In this document: in pieces, positions 29,049 through 37,443 of the stretch
How the letters are laid out: each line of letters begins with the position of its first letter
How positions within the stretch are numbered: the stretch's first letter is position 1
From: an uncultured Eubacteriales bacterium
GTDB lineage: Bacteria > Bacillota > Clostridia > Christensenellales > UBA1242
Direction of reading: 5' to 3'
Length of the DNA: 64,000 nucleotides
Assembly: GCA_949077035.1 (NCBI GenBank)
Contig: CARUPR010000003.1
Span: 62,001-126,000, forward strand
Translations under genes and position numbers: made by a program
Notes under the pieces: model-generated
What the model saw: the letters and a program-made list of their open reading frames with translations, nothing else
What the model was told of the DNA's origin: nothing
The model's database searches: none

Positions 29049-29127
29049 AACAAAACGACTAAACCATATTATAAATTATATAAAATAAATAAAGATTCAG
29101 ATATTTCTTTTAACCATAAATAACAAA

Positions 29128-29156
29128 AAAAATCCATCATAAATTAATGGATTTTT
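29128..29156 (+). terminator. Terminator after the Gln/Asn-rich gene
   Basis: AAAAATCCAT pairs with ATGGATTTTT around a nine-base loop. It is probably also useful for the convergent ABC-type gene. Confidence 0.75.
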
Positions 29157-29196
29157 ATAATATAATAATTAAAAACAAAATAATTTTAATTTTTTA

Positions 29197-29847
29197 TCAA
29201 TCAAGATTTTTTACTATAGAGCCATGTTTGAAATAAATTTTCTTTTTGCAAAGCTTATCAGCTATTTCTTCCTTTGTTGTTGCAACAATCAATGTTGTCT
29301 TTTTGGTTGTCAATTCTTTTATCAAACTCATTACAACCTCAAGTGTGGTTTCATTTAAATTGTCAAAAATATTATCCACCATCAAAAGTTCCAATTCTCT
29401 AAAAGACAATCTTATAAGTGACAAAACATATTTTTCTTCAAGTGACAAATCTTTCAGTTTTGTATCCTTTATTTTTTCTAAAGAATATGAAATAATAGCC
29501 TTGTTTATCTTACTTTCAATATCTGTATCACTTAATCCCCAGCTTTTCAATATATATTTAAAATTTTCATATACTGTTTTCTTATCAATAAAAACAGGTG
29601 TTGCAGGAATATACCCTGCACTTATATCAGTTTTGTAATCAAGTTTTTCAAGAGGAATATCTCGCACATAAACTTCACCCTTTGTCATCTTTTCAAGTTT
29701 TGAAAAAATACGCAAAAGACTTGTCTTTCCACTTTCATCCTCACCAACAAAAGCAACCTTTTCATTGTCAGCGATATCAATATTGATATTATACAATGCA
29801 TAAAACTCTCTTGTATATCTTAAATACAAATTTTTGACTCTCAACAT
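29197..29847 (-). CDS. ABC-type ATPase domain with degenerate catalytic motifs
   Basis: 216 residues. An ABC nucleotide-binding fold is clear: VAFVGEDESGKTSLLRI is Walker A (about 31-47). The signature region reads LSLEEKYVLSLIR instead of LSGGQ. Walker B is LLMVDNIFDNL, with Asn where the catalytic Glu should be. The switch region reads TLIVATTKEE, with no His. No permease is adjacent. It may bind ATP without efficient turnover, acting as a regulatory or structural subunit. ATG 29847 follows AGGGAG. Confidence 0.75.
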   Translation of the reverse strand: MLRVKNLYLRYTREFYALYNINIDIADNEKVAFVGEDESGKTSLLRIFSKLEKMTKGEVYVRDIPLEKLDYKTDISAGYIPATPVFIDKKTVYENFKYILKSWGLSDTDIESKINKAIISYSLEKIKDTKLKDLSLEEKYVLSLIRLSFRELELLMVDNIFDNLNETTLEVVMSLIKELTTKKTTLIVATTKEEIADKLCKKKIYFKHGSIVKNLD

Positions 29848-29961
29848 AAAAAACTCCCTGCAAATAATGCAACTAATTTAAATAATAAATTCTAATCAAA
29901 ATTATTATTAAACTTTATTATAATTAAACTTTATAATACAATATTACTATAAACTTAAAAA

Positions 29962-29989
29962 AAATAAAAGCAAATTAAAGCTTTTATTT
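29962..29989 (-). terminator. Terminator overlapping the lipoprotein stop
   Basis: Minus strand AAATAAAAGC and GCTTTTATTT form a stem with an eight-base loop, followed by a run of T. The stop codon of the 29984 gene lies in the stem. Confidence 0.7.
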
Positions 29990-30493
29990 GATTTTTAATG
30001 TAAAATTATCTGAAACAGTCTGACTTCCAACCAAAATTTCACCATCTTCATCAATATTTTTCTCAATTTCACCTACCACCACGCGGAATGTCAATTTTAT
30101 TTCACCTGCAAAATTAAATAGATAAATTTTGTTTATCGCATCTTCATACTTCTCAAACTTATCACCCCGCACAGAAGAGGAATCAGCTTCATTGAAAATA
30201 TGAGTAAGAGAATACCATTCGTCAAAGTCCTCTATATTATATTCAATTTTATCTTGATTTTCCTTCCAAATTTTTATAGTGCCAGTCTTGCTAAATTTGA
30301 TTTGAACATCTGTTCCCTTGCCATTAAGCCTTTTATCATCGGCGTAAGACACCTTAACACCAAAATTTTTACTGCCTGCTGAGGTGATTTCTGAAATAGT
30401 TGCAGTGCGAAGTTGAGTTGATTTTTCGCAGCCATAAAAGCCGCCACAAACAAACAGCATAAACATAAAAATTAATGCAATACTTTTTTTCAT
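29984..30493 (-). CDS. Predicted lipoprotein of unknown function
   Basis: 169 residues. The N-terminus is a type II signal: MKKSIALIFMFMLFVCGG followed by the lipobox FYGC, with Cys about residue 22. The mature part is beta-rich with charged surface (FDEWYSLTHIFNEADSSS), ending in strands VSDNFTLKIK. No family recognised. GGAGC precedes the start. It appears monocistronic, bounded by terminators. Confidence 0.7.
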   Translation of the reverse strand: MKKSIALIFMFMLFVCGGFYGCEKSTQLRTATISEITSAGSKNFGVKVSYADDKRLNGKGTDVQIKFSKTGTIKIWKENQDKIEYNIEDFDEWYSLTHIFNEADSSSVRGDKFEKYEDAINKIYLFNFAGEIKLTFRVVVGEIEKNIDEDGEILVGSQTVSDNFTLKIK

Positions 30494-30604
30494 ATTTGCT
30501 CCTTAAATTAAAAGATATTTTCACTGATATTATAGACAAATATAAAACTCTTTAAACTTAAAATTGAGACAATATTTTTATTTAAACCAAATAAAATAAA
30601 AAAA

Positions 30605-30618
30605 GCCCTTTAAAAGGC
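30605..30618 (-). terminator. Terminator of the yraN-like gene
   Basis: On the minus strand GCCTTT and AAGGGC form a short stem with a tiny loop, followed by a run of T then TATTTTA. It overlaps the stop codon at 30610. Confidence 0.5.
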
Positions 30619-30957
30619 ATTCTCGATATGGTTTATATATTTATCAACAACCTCAATCACATCAAAGCGGATAGGCTTATTTTCAATATGATTTTGAAGC
30701 ATATATAATGTTGCAACATTTTTGATTTTGCGCTGTTTATTTTGGTCAACCGCCTCACTCGGTCTGCCAAAAGCAAAAGTATTTCTTGACTTAACCTCAA
30801 CAAAAACTAAGACATTTTTTTGCTTTGCTATGATGTCTATTTCACCTAATTTATTTTTATAATTTATTTCAATTATTTTATATTTTTTATCTTTTAAATA
30901 TTCAGTCGCTTCAAGTTCTCCCTTCAAGCAAACCACTTTATTAAACTGTTTTTTCAC
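30610..30957 (-). CDS. yraN: UPF0102 (YraN) endonuclease-fold protein
   Basis: 115 residues, normal for the family. The restriction-endonuclease-like core is visible: LGEIDIIAKQKNVLVFVEVKSR (Glu-Asp-x-Glu-x-Lys pattern, about 38-58), with FGRPSEAVDQNKQRKI after it. The N-terminal GELEATEYLKDKKYKI fits the family start. The role is unknown; a nucleic-acid processing function is inferred from the fold. In Firmicutes it often sits near rbgA and rnhB, as here beside rbgA. Confidence 0.88.
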   Translation of the reverse strand: MKKQFNKVVCLKGELEATEYLKDKKYKIIEINYKNKLGEIDIIAKQKNVLVFVEVKSRNTFAFGRPSEAVDQNKQRKIKNVATLYMLQNHIENKPIRFDVIEVVDKYINHIENAF

Positions 30958-31091
30958 TATTTTCCTTATAAAACTTTAAACAAGTTTTTTCACAACTTTA
31001 TATCTAAAACTTTGAAAAGACTATTTTTTTATTTTTAAAACTTAATTTATTAATAAAACAAACAAAACTAATTTCTTATATAGTTGTTTTG

Positions 31092-31907
31092 TTAATCAAG
31101 GGTAATCTTCCCCAGCCTTCCCTTTCTGAAATCATCAATCACAGCATTTGCAGCCCTGTCTATATCAAGTTGACCACCACTAATGATGAAAGAACGGCTT
31201 TTAGCAATCCCTTCAAGTGACAAGTCATCACCATATCGATTTGATAAAAATTGAGGATATTTTTCATTAAGCATCTTGATAAGCTCTAAAGCAAGCTCAA
31301 TATTATCAGCAATCACCTCATCTTTTACACTTCCAATAAAGAAAAGCTTTTTTGCAATATCTTGGTCTTCTAAGTTTGGATAAAGTGTCCCCGGCGTGTC
31401 ACAAATCTCTATGTTATCACCGATTGATACCCATTGAGTTTGTTTTGTCACTCCTGCTCTGTTGCCTGTGATAGCCTTTGCTTTTTTGCAAAGATTATTT
31501 ACAAGAGTGCTTTTACCAGAATTTGGGACGCCAACCACAATGCAACGAATGACCGCTTTTAGCCCCTTACTTTTTGCTTTTTCTATCTTTGCCTTTGATA
31601 AACTTTGCACTTTTTGTTTGATAATTTTTTCAGAACTTGCAGCTGTGCTGTTTAAAATCAAATAATCACATTTCTCGTTTTTATATTTTTTAGCAAGTTC
31701 TTGCACGCGACTTCCATCAGCCATATCAGACTTATTAAAAATATATAAAATTGGCTTTTCTTGCGCAAGTCTTGAAAGAGATGGATTGATTGAAGAAATA
31801 GGTGCACGGCTATCAAGCACATACAACACAACATCAATATTTTTAAGTTTTTCTCTTATCTCTGCCATGGTCTTTTTCATATGACCAGGAAACCAGTTTA
31901 TCTTCAT
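31092..31907 (-). CDS. rbgA: Ribosome biogenesis GTPase RbgA (YlqF)
   Basis: 271 residues; a circularly permuted GTPase. G4 (NKSDMAD, about 59-65) comes before G1 (GVPNSGKSTLVN, about 125) and G3 (DTPGTLYP, about 172). The start INWFPGHMKKTMAEI is characteristic. The C-terminal ANTAR-like helical domain ends RKGRLGKITL. RbgA drives late assembly of the 50S subunit. It sits in the trmD-rbgA neighbourhood with a nucleosidase gene in place of the usual rplS. Confidence 0.95.
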   Translation of the reverse strand: MKINWFPGHMKKTMAEIREKLKNIDVVLYVLDSRAPISSINPSLSRLAQEKPILYIFNKSDMADGSRVQELAKKYKNEKCDYLILNSTAASSEKIIKQKVQSLSKAKIEKAKSKGLKAVIRCIVVGVPNSGKSTLVNNLCKKAKAITGNRAGVTKQTQWVSIGDNIEICDTPGTLYPNLEDQDIAKKLFFIGSVKDEVIADNIELALELIKMLNEKYPQFLSNRYGDDLSLEGIAKSRSFIISGGQLDIDRAANAVIDDFRKGRLGKITLD

Positions 31908-31939
31908 AATTCAACCTCTTTTCAAATGTTAAGCAAACT

Positions 31940-32584
31940 TTATTTTTTTATATTTTCAATACATTTAAAAGCATATTCAGCAACTTTTGCACTTGCTTTT
32001 GAAACATTCAATTCAAAATCCGCCTCATTTCCGTCATCAGAAACAGATTTCAACAATAAACAAGGGATATTATTTTTTTGACAGGTATAAACGACTGCCG
32101 CCCCTTCCATATCGCAACAATTGACATTAAATTCTTCAATCAGTCTATCTTTTAAATTCTGTTCACTTATAAAGGTGTTGCCTGTTCCCAAATTTCCTTT
32201 CAACAAATTTTTATCAAGACTTAAAGCAAAATTTTTAAGATTTTCATCACAATTATAAGTGATAATATCAATGACAAAGGTGGAAATATCCCAAAAAGTT
32301 GCCTTTTCAATGACAAAAGTATCGCAAACTTTTAAATTTTTATCAAAACCACCACAAGTGCCACTATTAATCACCAAATCGACACCAAAATTATCAATCA
32401 TAGCTTGCAAATGAATTCCTGCATTAATCTCACTAGGTCCACTCTGGCAAATATAGATTTTATGACCTGCATATCTGCCTTTTAAAAATTCCATTCCACG
32501 CACTTTGATTGTTTTTAATTTATCAAAATATTTCAAATGCTCTTTTATTTCGCTATTGCAAGCAACTATTAAACCAATTTTCAC
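31940..32584 (-). CDS. 5'-methylthioadenosine/S-adenosylhomocysteine nucleosidase family protein
   Basis: 214 residues of the purine/MTA phosphorylase-nucleosidase fold. Start MKIGLIVACNSEIKEHLKYF, ribose-binding VINSGTCGGFD, the catalytic pair in CDMEGAAV (Met-Glu) and LKSVSDDGNE (Asp). These fit MTA/SAH nucleosidases, which cleave by-products of SAM-dependent reactions. Given the neighbouring methyltransferase trmD this is a plausible SAH-recycling role. Futalosine hydrolase is a less likely alternative. Confidence 0.78.
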   Translation of the reverse strand: MKIGLIVACNSEIKEHLKYFDKLKTIKVRGMEFLKGRYAGHKIYICQSGPSEINAGIHLQAMIDNFGVDLVINSGTCGGFDKNLKVCDTFVIEKATFWDISTFVIDIITYNCDENLKNFALSLDKNLLKGNLGTGNTFISEQNLKDRLIEEFNVNCCDMEGAAVVYTCQKNNIPCLLLKSVSDDGNEADFELNVSKASAKVAEYAFKCIENIKK

Positions 32585-32609
32585 TTTTTCTCCTTAGCCT
32601 ATTTATCAA

Positions 32610-33269
32610 TCAAATTAAATCGGGCCTATTTTCTTTTGTCCTTAATTGAGATTGCTCTTTTCTCCATTTTGCAATTTCTTGATGATTGCCCGACAATAAA
32701 ACTTCAGGCACTTCAAGTCCTTGAAAAACTTGTGGCCGTGTATATTGTGGATATTCAAGATTTCCAGAAGCAAAACTTTCTTCTGAAAGACTTTCTTCTG
32801 TGATTACCCCATCAATAAATCTTGCAAGACAATCCACAATCACCATTGTCGGAAGTTCGCCTCCAGTAAGCACATAGTCACCAATTGAAATTTCTTCAGG
32901 TTTCAAAAGTTCGATTATTCTTTGGTCGATACCTTCATAGTGCCCACAAATGAAGATAAGATGCCCCTCTTTTGAAAGATTTTTGGCCATCTCAGGATTT
33001 AAAACCTTTCCAACAGGACTTGGGAAAATTATCTTAGAGCTATCCTTTTTCACACTTTGGAAAGCATCAAAAATTGGTTGTGCAGTCATAAGCATACCTG
33101 CACCACCACCAAAAGGATAATCATCACATTTTTTATGTTTATCTTTAGAAAAATCGCGAATATCAATAATATTCAACTCGATTTTCCCTGCCTCTTGTGC
33201 CCTTTTTAAAATACTTGAATTTAAATAACTAAAACTTTCTGGAAAAAGGGTAAGAATATCAATAATCAT
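32610..33269 (-). CDS. trmD: tRNA (guanine37-N1)-methyltransferase TrmD
   Basis: 219 residues. SPOUT motifs are all present: IDILTLFPESF at the start, DDYPFGGGAGMLM (about 50-62), ICGHYEGIDQRI and SIGDYVLTGGELP (trefoil-knot SAM site). It is slightly shorter than the usual ~240-250, with a short C-terminus ending WRKEQSQLRTKENRPD. Its start overlaps the rimM stop by ATGA. It methylates G37 of tRNAs and prevents +1 frameshifting. Confidence 0.96.
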   Translation of the reverse strand: MIIDILTLFPESFSYLNSSILKRAQEAGKIELNIIDIRDFSKDKHKKCDDYPFGGGAGMLMTAQPIFDAFQSVKKDSSKIIFPSPVGKVLNPEMAKNLSKEGHLIFICGHYEGIDQRIIELLKPEEISIGDYVLTGGELPTMVIVDCLARFIDGVITEESLSEESFASGNLEYPQYTRPQVFQGLEVPEVLLSGNHQEIAKWRKEQSQLRTKENRPDLI

Positions 33270-33751
33270 ATCAAGACCTCTAAAAGTTTTTCACTATCTG
33301 CCACAAGCACACCATCAACAATATTGAAAACTTCATCAACATATGGCACTTCATAGGTATGTTCATCTTTTTCAAGAACCAAAATATCGCTTGCCCCATA
33401 ATTTAAGACATCAATAATTTGACCTACAAGTTCACCTTTTTCATTATAAATAATCATACCAATTAGGTCGTCAACCAAAAATTCATCGTCCTCTTTCATT
33501 TCTTCAAGCAGACTTTTTTCTATTTTTAGGCTTAAATTTCTATAATTTTCTGCATCATTTCTTGAATTAATGTCTTTAAACTTTATATACAAAAAGCCTT
33601 GCCTGAAAGAGATATGCTCTATTTGCATAACTTTATTTCCGACAAGACATTCTGTCAAAACATCAAAAATACCAACCACATTTGTTGAAGGCAGGGCTTT
33701 CACCTCGCCTTTAATGCCCTGTGGTTTAACTATTTTAGCGATTTCAATCAC
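33266..33751 (-). CDS. rimM: 16S rRNA processing protein RimM
   Basis: 161 residues with the two domains of the family: the N-terminal IAKIVKPQGIKGEVKA barrel and a C-terminal PRC-barrel (FLVDDLIGMIIYNEKGELVG and VPYVDEVFNIVD). RimM helps mature the 30S head and binds S19. Both flanks overlap by ATGA: with khpA upstream and trmD downstream, making a tightly coupled set. Confidence 0.95.
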   Translation of the reverse strand: MIEIAKIVKPQGIKGEVKALPSTNVVGIFDVLTECLVGNKVMQIEHISFRQGFLYIKFKDINSRNDAENYRNLSLKIEKSLLEEMKEDDEFLVDDLIGMIIYNEKGELVGQIIDVLNYGASDILVLEKDEHTYEVPYVDEVFNIVDGVLVADSEKLLEVLI

Positions 33752-33984
33752 TCGTTTTCTCCAAATTTAACAAAAACTTTTTTGTTTTCTCTTGAAGAGA
33801 TGGATTTAACAATTGCTCTGATGCTTGAAGCAATTTTTCCTTTACGTCCGATTACTCGGCCCATATCGTCATCAGCAACATTTACATGAAGCACGATTTC
33901 ATCGTTTTCTTCAGTTTGACGCACGCTGACACTGTCTTTATCTATTACAAGGCATTTTACGATATATTCAACTATGTCTTTCAT
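33748..33984 (-). CDS. khpA: RNA-binding KH-domain protein KhpA
   Basis: 78 residues. The single KH domain carries the G-x-x-G signature in GRVIGRKGKIASSIRAIVKS (about 42-61). KhpA (YlqC) binds RNA with KhpB in Firmicutes and affects cell division and elongation. Its start lies nine bases past rpsP; its stop overlaps rimM. Confidence 0.95.
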   Translation of the reverse strand: MKDIVEYIVKCLVIDKDSVSVRQTEENDEIVLHVNVADDDMGRVIGRKGKIASSIRAIVKSISSRENKKVFVKFGENE

Positions 33985-33993
33985 AAATCTCCT

Positions 33994-34242
33994 TTATTTC
34001 TCAATTACGCCACTTTTTACAAGAAGTTGTTTTGCTGTTTCAGTTGGAGTAGCGCCATTTTTGAGCCAAGTTTTTGCTTTTTCGCTATCAATTTTGATTT
34101 CAGCTGGGTTTGTAAGAGGATTGTAAGTTCCGATAATATCGATGAATTTACCATCTCTTGGTGCCCTTGAATCAGCAACGATAACTCTATAGAAAGGTGC
34201 CTTTTTATCTCCCATTCTTGTAAGTCTAATTTTTACTGCCAT
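33994..34242 (-). CDS. rpsP: 30S ribosomal protein S16
   Basis: 82 residues with the standard S16 pattern [32 protein letters not shown] and [22 protein letters not shown] precedes the start. It is the first gene of the rpsP-khpA-rimM-trmD set. Confidence 0.98.
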   Translation of the reverse strand: MAVKIRLTRMGDKKAPFYRVIVADSRAPRDGKFIDIIGTYNPLTNPAEIKIDSEKAKTWLKNGATPTETAKQLLVKSGVIEK

Positions 34243-34411
34243 GTTTTTCCTCCTTAAAATATTTATATAAAATTACCATCTTTGAAGAAAATTTATTAAA
34301 TTTTACAATAATTTCATAAAAAACATTGATTTTTATCATTTTTTCATGATTTTTTTGCAAATTTTATTAAATTCACTTAAAACGTAATGTTATACCGAAA
34401 TTGTTTGCAAA

Positions 34412-35722
34412 TTAAAACATATTTCTAAATTTGCCATTTTTTAATTGTTTCATCATTTCTTTTGATTGTTCAAAAGATTTGAGAAGTTGGTTTACCTGTT
34501 GTATTGATGTGCCACTGCCATTTGCAATACGTTGTCTGCGGCTTGCTTTTATAATATCAGGATTTCTTCTCTCTTTTGGTGTCATTGATTGAATGATAGC
34601 TTTGTTGACCATCATCTGATTTTCATCAATGTCAAGATTTTTTATCTTTCCCCCAATACCTGGTATCATGCCCAAAATATCTTTGATATTTCCCATCTTT
34701 TTTATACTTTCAAGTTGAACAAGATAGTCATCAAAGGTAAATGAGTTTTCTCTAAATTTCTTTTCAAGGGCTTTTGCTTCCTCTTCTGATACAGCCTCTT
34801 GCGCCTTTTCGATAAGCGACAAAACATCACCCATTCCCAAAATTCTGCTTGCTATTCTATCAGGATAGAATGGCTCTATATCACCAATCTTTTCACCAAC
34901 GCCGCTAAACTTAATTGGTTTGCCAGTGATTGCCTTGATTGAAAGTGCTGCACCGCCGCGAGTATCGCCATCAAGCTTTGTAAGAATGATTCCTGTCACA
35001 TCAAGGTCATTATTGAATGACTGTGCCACAGTCACCGCATCTTGACCTGTCATAGCATCAACAACCAATAAGATTTCGGTAGGCTTAACCTCTTTTTTAA
35101 TATCCTGAAGTTCTTTCATCAATTCTTCATTAATATGAAGTCTTCCTGCGGTATCAATAATCACTGTATCAAAGCCCTGTTTTAATGCATGGTCAATTGC
35201 CTGTTTTGCTGTCTTAACAGGATTTTGTGTCCCTTTTTCAAAAACTTCAACACCTGCCTGTTTTCCAACAACTTGAAGCTGATTTATCGCAGCTGGTCTG
35301 TAAATGTCGCAGGCAACAAGAAGAGTTTTCTTTCCCGATTTTTTTAAATGAGCACCAAGCTTTGCACACATAGTAGTCTTTCCTGCACCTTGAAGACCAC
35401 ACATCATAATAATGGTTGGTGGCGCCGAAGAAACTGCAAGTTTTTGCTGGGTAGAACTCATAAGAGTTGTAAGTTCGTCCCTGACAATTTTGATTACCTG
35501 CTGTGCTGGAGTCAAACTTTTTAAAACTTCATCACCAACAGCTTTTTCAGAAACTGTCTTTACAAAATCCTTTGCGACCATATAATTGACATCAGCTTCA
35601 AGAAGTGCAATCCTCACCTCTCGCATAGCCTCTTTTATTTCAAGTTCGGTCAGCCTTCCCTTTTTTGTTAATTTGGAGAATATATGGTTAAATTTTTCTG
35701 ATAATGATGAAAAAAGTGCCAT
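34412..35722 (-). CDS. ffh: Signal recognition particle protein Ffh
   Basis: 436 residues. N domain helices start MALFSSLSEKFNHIFSKL. The G domain has MCGLQGAGKTTMCAKLG (about 107-123), DIYRPAAINQL, DTAGRLH and TKLDGDTRGGAALS. The M domain is Met-rich and includes RRQRIANGSGTSIQQVNQLL, the RNA-binding motif. Ffh delivers nascent membrane proteins to FtsY. A GGAGG site precedes the start. The gap of 170 bases to rpsP suggests separate transcription. Confidence 0.97.
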   Translation of the reverse strand: MALFSSLSEKFNHIFSKLTKKGRLTELEIKEAMREVRIALLEADVNYMVAKDFVKTVSEKAVGDEVLKSLTPAQQVIKIVRDELTTLMSSTQQKLAVSSAPPTIIMMCGLQGAGKTTMCAKLGAHLKKSGKKTLLVACDIYRPAAINQLQVVGKQAGVEVFEKGTQNPVKTAKQAIDHALKQGFDTVIIDTAGRLHINEELMKELQDIKKEVKPTEILLVVDAMTGQDAVTVAQSFNNDLDVTGIILTKLDGDTRGGAALSIKAITGKPIKFSGVGEKIGDIEPFYPDRIASRILGMGDVLSLIEKAQEAVSEEEAKALEKKFRENSFTFDDYLVQLESIKKMGNIKDILGMIPGIGGKIKNLDIDENQMMVNKAIIQSMTPKERRNPDIIKASRRQRIANGSGTSIQQVNQLLKSFEQSKEMMKQLKNGKFRNMF

Positions 35723-35821
35723 CTTTCCCTCCTTTAAAGTAGATTTTATTTTCTTAATTTTTTGGTTTTTTAAACTTTTGTATCTTTTTAAAATTTATAA
35801 TTTAATACTTTTGCACTGTTT

Positions 35822-36112
35822 TTATTTGCTTTTAATTTCTTTTAATTGACTTAACAGATTTTCATTTTCTTTTTCAAGAGCTTTAATCTTTTTGTTGAAA
35901 CCCAATTTTTCTTCAAAAGCAAACAATTTTTTTTCAGCTTTTGTGACACTGTCCAATACAGCCTGACGCGAAACTGAAAGATTCTCTGCTATCTCACTTA
36001 AGGTGAAATCATCATAAAGATAGCTTGAAAGTATCTTTTGTTGACCTTCACTAAGCAAAACGCCATACGCATCAAAAAGTTCTGCCAAAATAATGTTTTC
36101 TTCTACTTTCAT
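35822..36112 (-). CDS. ylxM: SRP-associated HTH protein YlxM
   Basis: 96 residues of the YlxM/p13 family. The first half reads as a sigma-like HTH: LLSEGQQKILSSYLYDDFTL and SEIAENLSVSRQAVLDSVTK. The rest is a coiled coil (EEKLGFNKKIKALEKENENL). In Firmicutes YlxM binds the SRP and raises GTPase activity of Ffh-FtsY. Its position just upstream of ffh is the typical one. Confidence 0.93.
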   Translation of the reverse strand: MKVEENIILAELFDAYGVLLSEGQQKILSSYLYDDFTLSEIAENLSVSRQAVLDSVTKAEKKLFAFEEKLGFNKKIKALEKENENLLSQLKEIKSK

Positions 36113-36324
36113 AATACTTTTTGTAAAGCATTTTTACTTTACATCATCATTTTAACACATAATCATTTTTAATGCAAGTGTTTTTATAAATTTTTTAAAT
36201 AATTTTTTTATAATTTTAAATTAGTATATTTTTTTATTTGGTGAGTTGTTTTCTTTGCATTTAGTAAATTATTTTTATAATTTTTCTTTGCCTTTTGTAA
36301 ATTATTTTTTATTAAAAAAAGACT

Positions 36325-37443
36325 TTAATCTGGCAGCAGCGAAGAAATCACATAATTGTTTACTCCATAATATTGAGGATTTATAAATACTTTATTATCA
36401 TCTTTCGAGGGAATTATCACCCCTTTTTCAATAAATACCGCATAATTAATATTTTTTGTGATATCGTAGCCTTTGCTCAGCAGATAATTTTTATCTATTC
36501 CCAATTTACATCGAAGTCTTAACATGATATGTTCTTCAATAAGTTCTTTTTCGGTAAGCTTTTCAATAAATCCACCCTCGTCATTGTAATACAAGCTTAA
36601 CCTGTCAGCACAAGACAATCTTTGGCCTTCAATATAGCTGTGTGCTGACAGACCGAAGCCAACATATTCATCACCTGCCCAATATTTTAAATTATGCCTG
36701 CTTTCATAACCCTTCAATGCAAAATTTGAAACCTCATACCTTTCAAAACCTTTATCACTTAAAAATTTATAAGTTTCTTGATAAATTTCTATGCTTTGTT
36801 CATCATCTGGAAGATTGACTTTTTTATCATCCACCATCTTCTTCAAAGGTGTGCCCTCTTCAATTTGCAACATATATGCCGAGATATGTTTTACACCCAG
36901 AGAAACAAGTTTTTCAAGTTGAAAGATAAATTTATCTTTGGTCATACCTTGCAAACCTATCAAAAGGTCGCAAGAAATATTGTCAAAATATTTTGCTGCC
37001 AAAATTATTGAATTTATCGCCATATCACTATCATGAATTCTGCCTGCAAACTTTAAAGCCTCATTATCAAGGCTTTGCACACCAATAGACAGACGATTTA
37101 TCCCACTTTCTTTATAAAACTTCAATTTTTCTTCAGAAATTGAATTGGGATTACACTCAATCGTCCATTCATAATTTTTTGCCAATAAAAAATTTGATTT
37201 TATGGCGGATATTATCTTTTCAAGATTTTCAATCGACAAAAGGCTTGGCGTGCCGCCACCAATATAGACAGTGTCAATCATCTTATATTTTTCTTGTGGA
37301 TATTTTTTATGAAAATTATTTATATCGTCAAGCAGTTTTTGGATATATTTTTCCTGTTCCTGCTCAGTCAAAACAAAGGAAGAAAAGGCACAATATTTGC
37401 ACTTTTGTTGACAGAAAGGGATGTGAATATAAATGCCTAGCAT
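36325..37443 (-). CDS. hemW: Radical SAM heme chaperone HemW-like protein
   Basis: ATG 37443 shares one base with the lepA stop (TGATG); about 372 residues. The cluster motif is in IHIPFCQQKCKYCAF (C-x3-C-x2-C), followed by YIGGGTPSLL and the partner-binding ECNPNSIS. The C-terminal HemN_C domain reads ERYEVSNFALKGYESRHNLKY and ends near LLPD. Lacking the residues of coproporphyrinogen oxidase, HemW is thought to deliver heme. Placement after lepA is the usual Firmicutes order. Confidence 0.92.
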   Translation of the reverse strand: MLGIYIHIPFCQQKCKYCAFSSFVLTEQEQEKYIQKLLDDINNFHKKYPQEKYKMIDTVYIGGGTPSLLSIENLEKIISAIKSNFLLAKNYEWTIECNPNSISEEKLKFYKESGINRLSIGVQSLDNEALKFAGRIHDSDMAINSIILAAKYFDNISCDLLIGLQGMTKDKFIFQLEKLVSLGVKHISAYMLQIEEGTPLKKMVDDKKVNLPDDEQSIEIYQETYKFLSDKGFERYEVSNFALKGYESRHNLKYWAGDEYVGFGLSAHSYIEGQRLSCADRLSLYYNDEGGFIEKLTEKELIEEHIMLRLRCKLGIDKNYLLSKGYDITKNINYAVFIEKGVIIPSKDDNKVFINPQYYGVNNYVISSLLPD

